From: Strigamia acuminata
Taxonomy: Eukaryota; Arthropoda; Chilopoda; Geophilomorpha; Linotaeniidae
Assembly: GCA_949358305.1 (NCBI GenBank)
Contig: OX442314.1
Coordinates: 39,095,211-39,159,210 of the forward strand
DNA length: 64,000 nucleotides
Direction: 5' to 3'
In this document: positions 20,656 through 31,069 of the stretch, piece after piece
How positions within the stretch are numbered: the first letter of the stretch is position 1
How the letters are laid out: the number at the start of each line of letters is the position of its first letter
Notes under the pieces: model-generated
Database searches by the model: none
Told to the model about the DNA's origin: nothing
The model's input: the letters and a program-made list of their open reading frames with translations, nothing else
Program-made: the position numbers and the translations under genes

Positions 20656-21843
20656 ATGCCATACAGGAAATCAGTTAGGAGTCTGCAAAACTTGTGTCTG
20701 GACACGGCAATCGCTAATTTCCAAGTAATTAAATACAAACTAGCTGATCAACCACCCGCATTTGTCAATTCCATATACGAACGAATGTGTCGGCGATTTC
20801 CGAAGAGCATTCATTGCTTATGTCCGAACACATTCGTTCGTTCCGGCACTAAATCGTTACGCAATTTACAAATGTTTGCTTCGTCCCAGGATCGTTTATT
20901 GACCAAAATAGGCGACACTTGCACAAAGCTGGCAAGCTTAGATTTAAACCTACAAGGAGTATATCCAGCAATCCCTAACCATTCCGTAATGAACCTATTC
21001 ACGCAGTTGCCGCTACTTCAATCTTTAACCCTTAAAGGCGTCAAGTGCACGGATCAAATTCTAACCGAAATCGCGCAGCTTTGTCCACTCTTGACGCGCC
21101 TCTCTGTCACTGCTAGCCACACAGTCACGGAAGCAGGAATTCGTGCATTAATCGGTTGCACGAATCTAGTGTTTTTGTCTATCTCTGGTTCCAGAGTCAG
21201 AGTCACAGCCGAGGCGTGTTTGTTGATTCTAGACAAACTGCCGCTTTTGAAGGTGTTCAATAACCCCTGCTGGCGCGAGTTATTTCGTCTGTTAAAACAA
21301 CGATCAAGCACAACTTTGCGCACTTATTTATTGGAGGAATTGTCGCACCAGATCACAGATATGAGTGAGGACGACATCACGTTTCTGAACACAAGTTTCC
21401 CAAACTTACGGAGTTTATGTGTTAGGGGACTGGCCGAGGATTCTGCCTTTGCAATGTGCGGCAACAACGTAAATATACTGCAACGACTAACCAGTTTATA
21501 TCTGCGTGAGGATGGAGGTGGTTTGAGTGAATTGCAGATGAAAAAGTTTCTGCTGCGGTGCGAGAAGTTAGAGATTTTGATGCTTGCAAGATGTAGTTTG
21601 TTTAGTGACGATTTGGTTTTAGATCTTGTGGAAGTGGATGGTTTTAAGCGACTAAAGGTTTTGAAGTTATTGCATTGTGATTCGGTTAGTTTGACGTCGA
21701 TGATGAAGTTTGTAGAAATGCGAAATTCGTTGAAGGAGTTGATGTTCTCGAATTGTTTAAATTTGGGGTGTCTTTCTGCTGAAGCAATTGAAGGTTATGT
21801 GAAGGAGCACAACTTGGATTTGAAGGTTAAAGAGTACTTTTAG
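20656..21843 (+). CDS. Single-exon leucine-rich-repeat protein (AMN1/F-box-LRR type)
   Basis: 395 residues from ATG 20656 (context CAACATGCC). An in-frame ATG at 20551 would add 35 residues but lies upstream of a TATA box at 20604. The protein is built of irregular cysteine-containing leucine-rich repeats of 25-28 residues, such as LPLLQSLTLKGVKCTDQILT, LCPLLTRLSVTASHTVTEAG, CTNLVFLSISGS, CEKLEILMLARCSLFSDD and FKRLKVLKLLHCDSVSLTS, the pattern of FBXL and AMN1 proteins. A canonical F-box is not obvious in the N-terminal 60 residues (MPYRKSVRSLQNLCLDTAI, then a region ending in YERMCRRFPKSIH), although that helix-rich stretch resembles the BC-box/F-box-like start of zyg-11-type proteins. A role as substrate receptor of a ubiquitin ligase is inferred. 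No signal peptide or TM. An AATAAA is near 22098. Confidence 0.8.
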   Translation: MPYRKSVRSLQNLCLDTAIANFQVIKYKLADQPPAFVNSIYERMCRRFPKSIHCLCPNTFVRSGTKSLRNLQMFASSQDRLLTKIGDTCTKLASLDLNLQGVYPAIPNHSVMNLFTQLPLLQSLTLKGVKCTDQILTEIAQLCPLLTRLSVTASHTVTEAGIRALIGCTNLVFLSISGSRVRVTAEACLLILDKLPLLKVFNNPCWRELFRLLKQRSSTTLRTYLLEELSHQITDMSEDDITFLNTSFPNLRSLCVRGLAEDSAFAMCGNNVNILQRLTSLYLREDGGGLSELQMKKFLLRCEKLEILMLARCSLFSDDLVLDLVEVDGFKRLKVLKLLHCDSVSLTSMMKFVEMRNSLKELMFSNCLNLGCLSAEAIEGYVKEHNLDLKVKEYF

Positions 21844-22501
21844 TCGTTTTGTTTAAAACAGGAATTTGCATGCTCGTTATGGTCGAGTGATAAAATAACA
21901 TTTTAACAGTAAGTCTGTTCCACCGTAGTGAATGATCAATAAGGACCACCTTCAACCAGTAAGCCAACATTTGGCTGTTTATCTGGAAAATATTTTGTTT
22001 TGATTAAAAAAATATATTCATCTAAAAAATCAGTCAATTTGAAGCTTTACTGTATTCGGTTTTTTTCAATTTTTTTAAATTGTGTAAGTTCAATTCAAAT
22101 AAATTACTCCGTATTATCTATTTTAGAATAATTTGTTTTTATTTTGTTTATTCAATAGATGTAAACTATAATGAGCTGTATACGTCTGCAAATTACGGTT
22201 CCTGATAATGTCTGATTTTCTTACCTCTGCAATTTTTCGTTGGTGAAAAGATTGTGAGTGGTAGTCGGTCGCCTCACGATCAAAAATGACATAAAACCAT
22301 TAAAAAAAGTATTTAAAAAATTTTAAAAACGGCATTGAACGATCAAAAAATGTTGGAACACGGAATAATTTAGAAATGCATCTTATTCATGTCGACATAT
22401 TTGCTTTTTTTATTGCACTAACAAAACAAGTGGTATCATTGTGATGCGCCAGTAATCTTCTCAAAACTTCCCCATATTGGCACATCTGTAAATTAATAAT
22501 T

Positions 22502-23665
22502 TTATTTCAATTTAATCAATCCTATGCCAGGTAAAATAGTTCTTAATTTTGGCAAGGTTAATAAAGGCTTAGTCATTATATCAGCTAACATAAAATCAGT
22601 GGGGACGTGTTTTATCTGATGTTGTTGATTCTCCACATCAGTTCTTATAAATAATACTCTTCTCTGGAAATGTTTAGTTCTTGAATGAAATTTAGCATTT
22701 TCACACAGTGCAATTGCAGCTTGGTTGTCAGAAAACAAAGAAATAGGTTTCTGGGCGACCTTGTTGAGTTTGATTTCATCAAACAATTGAGTCAGCCATT
22801 TGACTTCCTTTGCAGCTTCAACAAGGGCAATATACTCAGCTTCACATATAGATAAAACCACTAATTTCTGTTTGCGGGACTGCCAAGAAACTACGCTTCC
22901 GGCCAATGTGCAGACGAATCCCGCGAACGATCTTGAATCTGTCGATGCGGCGTTCCAAGAGAAGTCAGCACAGGCTTGTATTTGCGAGTCTCCTCTTGAA
23001 TATTTCAAGCCATAATTTATAGTTGCTTTCAAGTAACGCAAGACACGTTTTGCTGCAATCCAATGTGCTTGGTGTGGTGTCGCCAACCATTGAGACAAAA
23101 AAGGAACAGCATATGAGACATCTGGTCTTGTTGCTTGCGCCAAGTATAGAAGAGATCCGACTAACTCTCTGTATTGGTGTTCAGGTATTCTTTCTCCCAG
23201 AGGGTAATCTGGATCATCCATTTTATGAGACACATCCATGGGGGTGGTTACTTCATTTGCATTTTCCATACCGAATTTGCATAATAATTCTTGTATATAC
23301 TGGGACTGGTTCAATGTAATTACGCCAGCTTGATTATCAACATGTACAATGTACATTGTACATGGATCCCTAGAATCTTGGAAACTGGTCCCAAATCGAT
23401 CAATTCAACACTGAGCTGTACTTCACTCATCATTTGTTCCAATAACTCAATATTATTAGTTGCTGCCACCAAATCGTCGACGTAAGCAGGGATCAGAACA
23501 ATATTAGCATCTTTCACGTAATAATAAAAACAGTTATCGAGTAATGAGGCTTTGAAACCTGCCTTTGTCAACTGCTGGTTCAACAACTTGTACCATGCTC
23601 TCCCAGCTTGTGGAAGGCCATAAATGGCCTTTACTAACAAGCACACTTTATCTTCTGAACCAGGA
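22502..23665 (-). pseudogene. copia reverse transcriptase/RNase H C-terminal part
   Basis: Upper frame (23665-23320): VCLLVKAIYGLPQAGRAWY and ANIVLIPAYVDDLV, the copia RT with catalytic YVDD. Lower frame (23356-22502): GVITLNQSQYIQELLCKFGM, EHQYRELVGSLLYLAQATRP, then the RNase H with SFAGFVCTLAGSVVSWQSRK, STCEAEY-type CEAEYIAL, FSDNQAAIALCENAKFHSR and HVPTDFMLADIMTKPL. One frame shift near 23340-23356 separates them, otherwise the frame is open, so decay is modest. Confidence 0.9.
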
Positions 23666-24718
23666 TGTGACGGTTATAAAACCGTGAAACACGAAAGTTC
23701 ACACTAGATGGCGCTAATAAGAATCTAGCGCACAATTCGAACTGAGTTAGAAATACTTTAAGTTTAAAGTGTGTTTTGCGATTTATTTGATAAAATAAAC
23801 TCAGCAAATAACTTATTATGAAGAATATTGATTCGATAGAATCAATATTCCAATAATAATTACTAAGTTATACTTGCCGGAAGTAAGGAGCCAATTGGAC
23901 TCCTTCGGACCTAGTCTTCCGCAAGGTCCGGACTCACTAATCCCAACAGTGACTTGGGAATCTGTGGATTCAGGCGTCCTATTGGATACCACTAATCCTT
24001 CTGTTCTAAGGAACTATAAGAGCTCCGGTTGACCACCGGACCTCCGGTTCTTTTGGTTTTCTGTTTAGTCTTGTATCTTATCTGAAAAACTGAAAGTCCC
24101 ACCCCCGACGATTCGTGACTTGCGATTGCAGCACGGTTGGGGATTCTCCAGGGTGATTCGCTGTAAGCGAAGATCCGTCCGTACTTGATAGTCGGTAAAT
24201 GGATCGTGAAGCGACAGCCTGCGAGACGCCGGGTTGGTAGCCCGCGAGCAAGATATCTTGAATATCTTGCGTTAAACAATTACCCGGTGTCTGGTATCTC
24301 CGACCGCGATTCATCGCACGTAAACGTATACCCGATCTATTTGGGAACCATCGCCGGTACTCGACTAGCGACCCAATGGACCGACTTGGCTTTTGGTAAT
24401 TCCATATAATTATTTACCCGGTGGTTGGTACCACCGAAGCGATAACCTTGCACACAAACAAATACCCGGTGGTTGGTACCACCGCTTAGCAACCCCAGTT
24501 GCATCAAAACAAATACCCGGTCATGGATCACGCGATCCTTCGGTCGTAAGGCATTTTATGGCGGATGGAGGTTTCCTCCCGCAATGGTTGAGCGCCATTG
24601 TGACGGTCCCCGCCGACATTTTAATAATATTTATTCTTTCAATTGAGAATTGTTTAATTCTCAATCTATCAATCTTTATGATTGATACTTGTAGGTTTTT
24701 AATTCATCAACTGTTCCT
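23666..24718. mobile_element. 1.05 kb hairpin-chain insert inside copia (candidate solo LTR)
   Basis: Begins TGTGACGGTTATAAAACCG directly after copia RT sequence and ends near 24718 where gag resumes. It has no coding frame of note. Consecutive perfect inverted repeats: 23671-23684, 23684-23702, 23711-23731, 23824-23849 (11-bp arms), 23886-23904, 23907-23929, 23941-23959, 24248-24270, 24419-24436, 24468-24484 (same hairpin twice) and 24643-24664 (9-bp arms). TGTGACGGT occurs again at 24599. About 3 kb of copia is missing here, so the event was an insertion with deletion or a recombination. The right end is uncertain. Confidence 0.6.
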
Positions 24719-25065
24719 TGATTTAAGTCTTTCAAACTGTCCCAAGCCTTTTTCGCTGTTTTAACATTCAAATTATGACGTAATTGATGCGAATCCATGG
24801 TGGTCAAAATATAATTTAAAGCTTGGATATCAGCAGTCTTCCAAGTATCATAACGCAACTTGAATGCATCATCTGATTCAGGAATGACAGGTTTGGATTT
24901 ACCATCGGCATCCACGACACTAGTGGCTACATTTTGTACTGGAGGAAGAGCAGTGATATTGTCCCACAAGAATTTAACTTGTAACAGGATTGTCAAACGA
25001 AATGCCCACTCAAAATAATTCTTGCCATTTAATTTCTCGATTGACGCCAAACTTGGGTCTGCCAA
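24719..25065 (-). pseudogene. copia gag N-terminal part
   Basis: Starts MADPSLASIEKLNGKNYFEW at 25065 and includes LQVKFLWDNITALPP and TWKTADIQALNYILTTMD, then KTAKKAWDSLKD, the copia gag pattern (UBN2-like domain). At about 24719 it stops matching and runs into the hairpin-rich insert, giving an artificial tail (LNQGTVDELKTY). No zinc knuckle remains. Confidence 0.8.
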
Positions 25066-25576
25066 GACGCGGAAATAGGCTTAGTGTTCCAAAATAAAAT
25101 CACATAAATAAAGTCTGTCAAACTTGCATCACATTCTTTTTCATGCCAGTCTTGCAACTAGCAATGGCAAATCAGTGAAACTTGCCATTTATTCCAAATT
25201 CTGCTTTATTTTTCACGCATTTGGGCCCATAGCCCATGTTGGAACACGGAATAATTTAGGAATGCATCTAATTCATGTCGATATTTTTCTTTTTTTATTG
25301 CACTAACAAAACAAGTGGTATCATTGTGATGCGCCAATAATCTTCTCAACAAAAAACGATTAAAAACAGAATAACGATTCCGCTGTATGTGTTAATGGTA
25401 ACGAATGAATCACGTATTACGCACTTGTCACGTTTTCATACTTATTACGTATCACGTGCAGTAGTATTTAAGCTTAGTGGTATCATGTAATGTTACCATT
25501 GTTTTGTTTTACGTCCGCTTTTATAATACAAACAAATTACAGGACAGTAGTTAACCAATTAACCCACTTGTAAGCA

Positions 25577-26779
25577 ATGGAATCGTCATCACCGCTAAGT
25601 ATTTCCGATGTAAACCGGACACCTTGGTCATCTCTAGTTTCCTCTTTTCGACTACAAACGAAATATCCTCACAAATTTTTAACTTCTTCCTTAACCGACT
25701 TCAACAAATACCAGCCAGATCTTCGTTTCATCGCGTCACTCTACGCCGTAAAAACACCAACAACCGGAAACAGTTTTTCAGCACCGATCGAATTCCAAAC
25801 GCAACACACGGATACACCAAGACGCCACGAATGCTTCGGAGTCTTCTGCAACGTCTGCGACAAGTCCCGACACGGAATATACGGCAATCTCCCCAGAGAA
25901 TCGCCGATCCCGGACAAAACCCTTCCCGTTTTCCATTGCCCCACGTGCAGGAAATTCCTGCACTACCAATGCCGGAACCGAGCGCACTATTCGTGCAAAG
26001 TCGGTTTCATGACGGACGAGGTGGAGAAAAGTCGGAATCGCTCGTTGGAACTTCTAAAGGAAGCCAAAGAGCTGCGATTGGACCGTCAGATCGAGTTTGA
26101 CCGACGCTGCGTTGCTTTGGAATCTGCTCTGGAGACGGCGACTGGATTGGCGTTGCTCAATATCGCGGAAAGTGTGAAAGAACTGCAGAGGGAAGTCGGT
26201 GGCGACGAAAATCCGTCGGTCGATAGTTGTGCGGGTTTGATGTTGTTGACCAATATGTACGGTCCGAGGTCGTTCGCGACCGGGTTGGGAATTGAAAAGG
26301 TTTTTGCCAAAAAGCGTTCGTGGTGTGTGATCCACGTTCGGGATTATTTTGGACGTGAGAAAAAGGTGGCGCTCGATTCGATCAGTGTGAAGATCGAGCA
26401 AGGGAAAGGAAGGTTTTTGCCGTTTGTGATTAGGGAATGTTCGGGTGCTTCTTACCAGATCTCGTACACTGCTCAAACGTTGACCGAGTTGAAGATATCG
26501 GTGATGATGGGTGAGGAAGACATTGTGGGTAGTCCTTTCTGTGTAAAAGTTGAGACGTATGTACCCACTGTGTGTGAAAATGTGTTACGGTGTATTAGAA
26601 TTTTTCTTAGAGTTAGTTGGTTCAATCTTTGGAAGTTGTGGCAGAGGCGGCGACGGCAGATAAGGCGCATTCGTAGGAAGAATTTAGACTACATAGTGCT
26701 TTTCGACCTGTGTGTTATCACATTCAGTGTGGTGAGTTTTTGTCGGGCTTATTATGCAGTTCAGATCGCACAAAACTAA
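25577..26779 (+). CDS. Single-exon zinc-finger / coiled-coil / filamin-repeat protein with C-terminal TM segment
   Basis: 400 residues, one exon, with AATAAA at about 26796. Residues 84-140 form a Cys/His cluster (H84, C86, C91, C94, H99, H120, C121, C124, H129, C132, H137, C140) like a ZZ or B-box finger. Residues 146-208 are a charged helix with coiled-coil character. Residues about 225-326 read as a filamin/ABP280 repeat: ATGLGIEKVFA, WCVIHVRDYFG, SYQISYTAQTLTELKISVMM and the signature IVGSPFCVKV. A basic stretch (RRRRQIRRIRRK, 357-368) precedes a hydrophobic segment at 372-390. The finger-coil-filamin order resembles TRIM45/TRIM71 without the RING and NHL. A membrane-anchored adaptor is inferred. 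A TATA-like TTTATAATAC is near 25520. Confidence 0.75.
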   Translation: MESSSPLSISDVNRTPWSSLVSSFRLQTKYPHKFLTSSLTDFNKYQPDLRFIASLYAVKTPTTGNSFSAPIEFQTQHTDTPRRHECFGVFCNVCDKSRHGIYGNLPRESPIPDKTLPVFHCPTCRKFLHYQCRNRAHYSCKVGFMTDEVEKSRNRSLELLKEAKELRLDRQIEFDRRCVALESALETATGLALLNIAESVKELQREVGGDENPSVDSCAGLMLLTNMYGPRSFATGLGIEKVFAKKRSWCVIHVRDYFGREKKVALDSISVKIEQGKGRFLPFVIRECSGASYQISYTAQTLTELKISVMMGEEDIVGSPFCVKVETYVPTVCENVLRCIRIFLRVSWFNLWKLWQRRRRQIRRIRRKNLDYIVLFDLCVITFSVVSFCRAYYAVQIAQN

Positions 26780-27204
26780 ATAATTTGTCTAAATAAATGT
26801 ATTTTTAACTGTAAATTTTTATGGTAAAAGTCAGGTTTTTTGTCGTAACAGAGTTTAACTAGTTAATTTACGGATTACTTTGTTGACCTAATAAAATGGA
26901 CAAAAATCTGTAATAAATTGTGCACAGATAAAGTCAGTTTTTTTGAAATTATAGACATTATAGACACATTTTTCTTGTTTTTTGCATTTATTAAAGAACA
27001 GTAAAACTTTTTATTATTAAATGAATAAATGTTGTTTTTGTTTTACCTCGGTAGGTGGGTACACCCAAATTTGGTGACGAAAAACTGAAGCAAAGAAAAA
27101 AAAAAACCAAAAGGTTGTTTCTATTTATTGATCAGGAACAACACTAACATCAAAATGGACGACCCCTTTAAAACTTGTTGGTATCTTGTATTCATTCACT
27201 TTCG

Positions 27205-28396
27205 TCATTGTAGCACATGGTACTCCACATGTGTTTTAGTAAATATTTCAGTAAACATCAGGCAGTCGTCATCGTAACAAACATACAAAATCACCTCACC
27301 GTCGATATTCGGCGCCGAAACAACACTCCAGCTGTCACTTTGAATGTCGTAAATTAACAAACGACAACCACGTCTTGTTTGAACAAAAATCAACTTTTCA
27401 GAACGATTTACAACACGGCTTTAACACCTAACACTTTGCCAATTGCCCGGCAATTTATCCACCGAAAACACGGCCCCCGTCCCGTTGATCCGGTCGTGTT
27501 TCCCCGAAAATTCCTCGAATTTTTGCCGCCACGATAATTAGATCTGCCACCTTTCTGTCCGCCTGGAAATCCACGATTGTTTTGGCTGTAATTTCCTTGT
27601 TGTTGTTGAGATTTCTGCGAATTATCAGCATTCTTAGTGTTGGAAGTGTTTGGCCCTGTGCTAAAAGCATCCACAATTGGCCCCTGGCCCGAATCACTTC
27701 GTTGTTGCGCCAATCTTCCTTCTTCCGCAAAATTCCGCTTCCAAATTTCCTTAGGTGGTTCACATCGAAATAAAACCTCCCATCTTCGGTTGCTAAAAGC
27801 AAACGTTTGCAATCCGAAATATTATCACCAAAATCAGTGACAGTCCATTTTATTTCGTTGTAATCAAATTTCGAAAAACTGGAATTTGTCCGTCTAAAAT
27901 ATAACTCCGAACGATTTTCGCTTTCGCATGCAAAATACACACAAAAGGTAAACGTAGCAACGTTTTGGGATTCGTATTGGGAGAATTTGTCACCCGTGCA
28001 CGCGTCAATTGCTTGAATTGTAGAGAGACATTGGTTAAAAGAAATAACATTTTTTTTTGCCGAAATAATCGGATACCAATTCGTTGCGTAGCTCCCGTGA
28101 TGCAAAGCGTCCTTATATTCCCACTTCTCGTTGTTTAAATAAGAATATGTATGGATGCAATTTTCGTTTGTAACTTCAAAGGCGTTTAGTTCAACTCGCC
28201 TCGATGTCGTAGTTAAACATCTCGAAGCAATTGTGCTTACAGCGCCTGAAATTTCTGCCGATTTAGCAACAACATCGGACGATAATAGTTGGCGAAGCGA
28301 ATAGTCCGACAATTCGTCGATACGGCACTGAGGTCTGGGTCGGCCAGATTTCAACAACTCCCTCTGGTGGTGGAGATTCTTATTCGTGATTTGCAT
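27205..28396 (-). pseudogene. BTB-kelch-family gene lacking its BTB domain, interrupted by a gag-like insertion
   Basis: ATG at 28396 opens MQITNKNLHHQRELLKSGRP, the same N-terminus as the BTB copy at 32511, but then jumps to IDELSDYSLRQLLSSD (BACK-like) and on to kelch-like strands (IQAIDACTGDKF, SELYFRRTNSSFSKFDYNEI). Kelch sequence resumes at about 27428 with RSEKLIFVQTRRGCRLLIYD and IQSDSWSVVSAPN and stops at 27205. In between (27430-27745) is foreign gag-like sequence. BTB-kelch proteins are Cullin-3 substrate adaptors; without the BTB this copy cannot bind Cullin-3, so it is either dead or a decoy. Confidence 0.6.
27430..27745 (-). mobile_element. Gag-like insertion in the kelch gene
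   Basis: The minus-strand frame reads EEGRLAQQRSDSGQGPIVDA, SQKSQQQQGNYSQNNRGF and GGRSNYRGGKNSRNFRG, then GPCFRWINCRA: a Gln/Asn/Gly/Arg-rich linker before a decayed zinc knuckle, as at the end of LTR-retrotransposon gag. Flanking sequence on both sides is kelch-like. Confidence 0.5.
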
Positions 28397-28990
28397 ATTG
28401 AATCAAAGGTGACACAAACTTAAAACTTAAACTTAAAACAACAACGTCGACGTGTTATCATCTCCCAAGGTCAGTTAGTACAATTTGCCTAATCATTATT
28501 ATTATTTATTGTCTACACTTCGAAGAACTCACAGGAAAAAGATTGAGTGTAGGTTTTCATAGAAAGATTTTGCGCCAGACTGGCTGTTTAATAAATAATA
28601 AATATTTACGCCGGAGATTCCCTTTATTGTAATTGTACAACCTGTAATACCTTGTGTGAAATTAACTTGTAAGTGATGTGGCATTACCAAAGACCACTTT
28701 TGATGATCAACAGTTGTCAGAGATCACTGTTAACGATCAGGAGTTGTGAAAGACCACTGTTGACGATCAGCAGTTGTCATAGTCTATTGTTGACAGCAGT
28801 TTACCTCTTCGAATTCCCTGCAGCCTCGATTCTGGATTTGAGGAGAAATAACTGTGTGTTATTATTCTAAATAATCACGAATAATTGCGTTGTTTTTGAT
28901 AAAATAATTTCATCAAATTTAATACTCCATTTTCTTTTATTTTTTATTTCAAAACTGACGAAAACAAGCCTGCTTCTATCTTTAAGTATG
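28310..28990. repeat. Duplicated BTB-gene 5' flank with ~33 bp minisatellite (copy 1; copy 2 at about 32430-32805)
   Basis: Both copies contain GGTCGGCCAGATTTCAACA, GATTCTTATTCGTGATTTGC, GGTGACACAAACTTAAAACT, the unit GATCAGCAGTTGTCA-GAG (three or four copies at 28690-28795, two at 32525-32580), TTACCTCTTCGAATTCCCTG and AAACTGACGAAAACAAGCCT followed by ATGTTTGAGGA. Copy 1 leads into exon 1 of the tandem-repeat protein. In copy 2 the same ATG frame hits a stop after four codons. Confidence 0.8.
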
Positions 28991-30456
28991 TTTGAGGACA
29001 ACATTGGAGGTGAGTAAAAAAAAAGTTTAAAATTACAACAAGTCAGTTTACTTTAGAAATGTGTATGTAATAATCTAAAGTAAATACTCTAAATAGTAAA
29101 GTATTCTTCAAATAATTAATACATAGATGGGCGGCAGTTAGTCTTTGCTTAAGGTCATTTATATCCCTTACTTTAGTACGGTATACGACATATTTTGTAT
29201 AACCTCACAAGAAAAAAAATCCAGGGGTGTCATGTCTGGGGAACGAGGAGACCAGGGAATTGGCCACCTCAGATTCTTACGAAAAACTTTGTGAATTATT
29301 GTTTCCGGTGGAGTAGCCATTTTTATAATCATTTATTTGTTAATTATTTATTTCCAGTGTCATTTGTACGTGCAAATGGACGTTCCCACATTGTCGGCAA
29401 CAGTAGATCTAGTGGAGGCGTCAAATACTACACGGTGTCATCTGAATTTGCTAAATTTATCAGGGAAGCCAAAACCGGCGGCGCATCTGCTCACCCGAGC
29501 ATAACCAATCACTCGGATGGTTCATACTCAATATCAATCACCACGAGCAAAGGTACATGTGAACTCAAGAACATTGACAAGAGCTCAGTTGACCTGTTTA
29601 CTTCGTTATACATCAATCCAAATGAACTAATTTCCGTCAGTTCGAAAAGCAGTTCAGATGTTACGATATCTATCAGTGAAAACTCCGCAACATCAACAAC
29701 CTACACTTCTTCCAAGTTTTCATCTGGTGGGGGCGCCAAACAGTTTACAGTATCTTCTGAATTCTACAGTTTTCTCACTGAAGCCCGAGCTGGCGAAGAG
29801 AATGTCACACCCAAAATTACCAATTCGGGTGGAACTTACTCTATATCAATTACCACTAGTAAAGGCACACGCGAGCTCAAAAATATCAGCAAGGATTTAG
29901 TCGACCTTTTTGCCCAGTTATTCACCAACCCGAATTTAAAGATTACTCTCGTTTCAAAAAGCGGTTCGAACGTGGTAATCTCCGTCGTCGAAGAATCCGG
30001 GGGATCAGCCTACACTTATTCACCCAGTTTTTTATCCGGCGGGGGCGCCAAAGAATTTACAGTCACTTCCGAATTCTACAGCTTCTTCATTGAAGCTCGA
30101 GATGGTGGAGTGAATGTCCGACCCACAATTACCTCTAATTCGGACGGGACTTACACGATATCAATCACCACGAGCAAAGGCACGCGCGAGCTGAAAAATG
30201 TTCCCAAGAATATAGTCGATCTTTTTGCCCAGCTATTCAGCAATCCGAATTTAAAGATTTCTGTCGTCTCAAAAAGCGGTTCAAACGTGAAAATTTCCGT
30301 CGTCGAAGACTCGCCGACAAGCGTCGTTGGAAGTGGCACCGTAAGCCGTGTTGGATCTCAAGAGGTCAGATCTTACAAGGTAACTATAGAATTCTACGAT
30401 TTCATCACCGAAGCTCGAAAACATTATATAATATTAATATTAATATTAAATTATTA
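28987..30456 (+). CDS. Tandem-repeat protein of ~104-residue modules, function unknown
   Basis: Proposed exon 1 (28987-29008: MFEDNIG plus one base, donor GTGAGT) joins exon 2 at 29359 (acceptor TTTCCAG) in the same frame. Exon 2 encodes three full modules starting near 29408, 29723 and 30034 and the first 25 residues of a fourth (about 30345). Each module has GGGAK-F-V-SEFY-F--EAR, then Y-SISITTSKGTRELKN, VDLFAQLF-NPNLKI and VSKSGSNV-ISVVE. There is no cysteine array and no evident signal peptide in this model; the intron-encoded hydrophobic stretch before exon 2 is probably not translated. The last module ends abruptly in an AT-rich palindrome with AATAAA at about 30460. Family not recognised. 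Confidence 0.6.
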
Positions 30457-30479
30457 ATATGAATAAACACGGGAATTTT

Positions 30480-31069
30480 ACCCAAATTTAGGTGGACATT
30501 TGAGGTCACAACAGACTAACTCGAGCTTTGTGGTATTCACTTGGGCTCTGCAGTTACAGGCCGTTGATGAGCTGAGCTGCCATTGAATTTCTACCAGATG
30601 TTTTTGGTCGGGAACACATATTTAAGACTTCAATGAGAGTTTCGTTCACGATGGTTTTAATTTTAGTATTTGTTTATTACAAATTCCAGACTCGTTGCCT
30701 AGATATGGCAAGTGTCAATACAAACCACCATCTAGTGATTATTTATACAACTGATTCTTAGAATTTTCTTTTTAATTTCTCTTCCTTTTTATCTATTTTT
30801 ACAAATAAAATAAAATAAATCAATCCATCAAAATATGAAGAAACGTTATACGAATCAAATTGTAAACAACTTACATAATTTATTTACCCATCAATAATTT
30901 TTTTTTCCTTAACTTGAGAGACTCCATTAAAACGATAATTTTGAATTTTGCTATACACTGTATCAATAATCACCCTTGAATTGAAGGAAAAGAAATTTTA
31001 GAACTTGAGCAGTTTAGGTAAGACGAATATGTTGATAATAATTAATCATTTGTCACATACAGTATTAAA
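30480..31069. other. No recognisable gene
   Basis: AT-rich spacer between the tandem-repeat gene and the CAP gene; no repeat partner or ORF stands out. Confidence 0.5.

Larger units (their letters stand above)
22346..25356 (-). mobile_element. Ty1/copia retrotransposon with LTRs, PBS and 5-bp target duplication, internally damaged
   Basis: LTRs of about 115 bp lie at 22351-22465 and 25237-25351 (start TGTTGGAACACGG; the right copy ends CTTCTCAACA, the left copy ends CAAAA), roughly 93% alike by eye. AAAAA flanks both ends (22346-22350, 25352-25356). The primer-binding site 25222-25236, next to the 5' LTR, is complementary to the anticodon stem-loop of initiator tRNA-Met, the half-tRNA priming used by Drosophila copia. 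A purine tract (GGGGAAG on the minus strand, about 22466-22473) precedes the 3' LTR. gag is at 25065-24719, RT/RNase H at 23665-22502. The middle (gag end, protease, integrase, RT start) is lost, and the insert 23666-24718 lies there. Confidence 0.9.

Noticed and set aside
25624-26100. 158-codon second plus frame and minus frames within the zinc-finger/filamin gene
   Set aside because: Overlap the 400-codon frame with recognised domains; shadows.
29195-29358. N-terminal extension from ATG 29195 of the tandem-repeat protein
   Set aside because: Lies before a clear TTTCCAG acceptor; the exon at 28987-29008 with GTGAGT joins in phase and is preferred.
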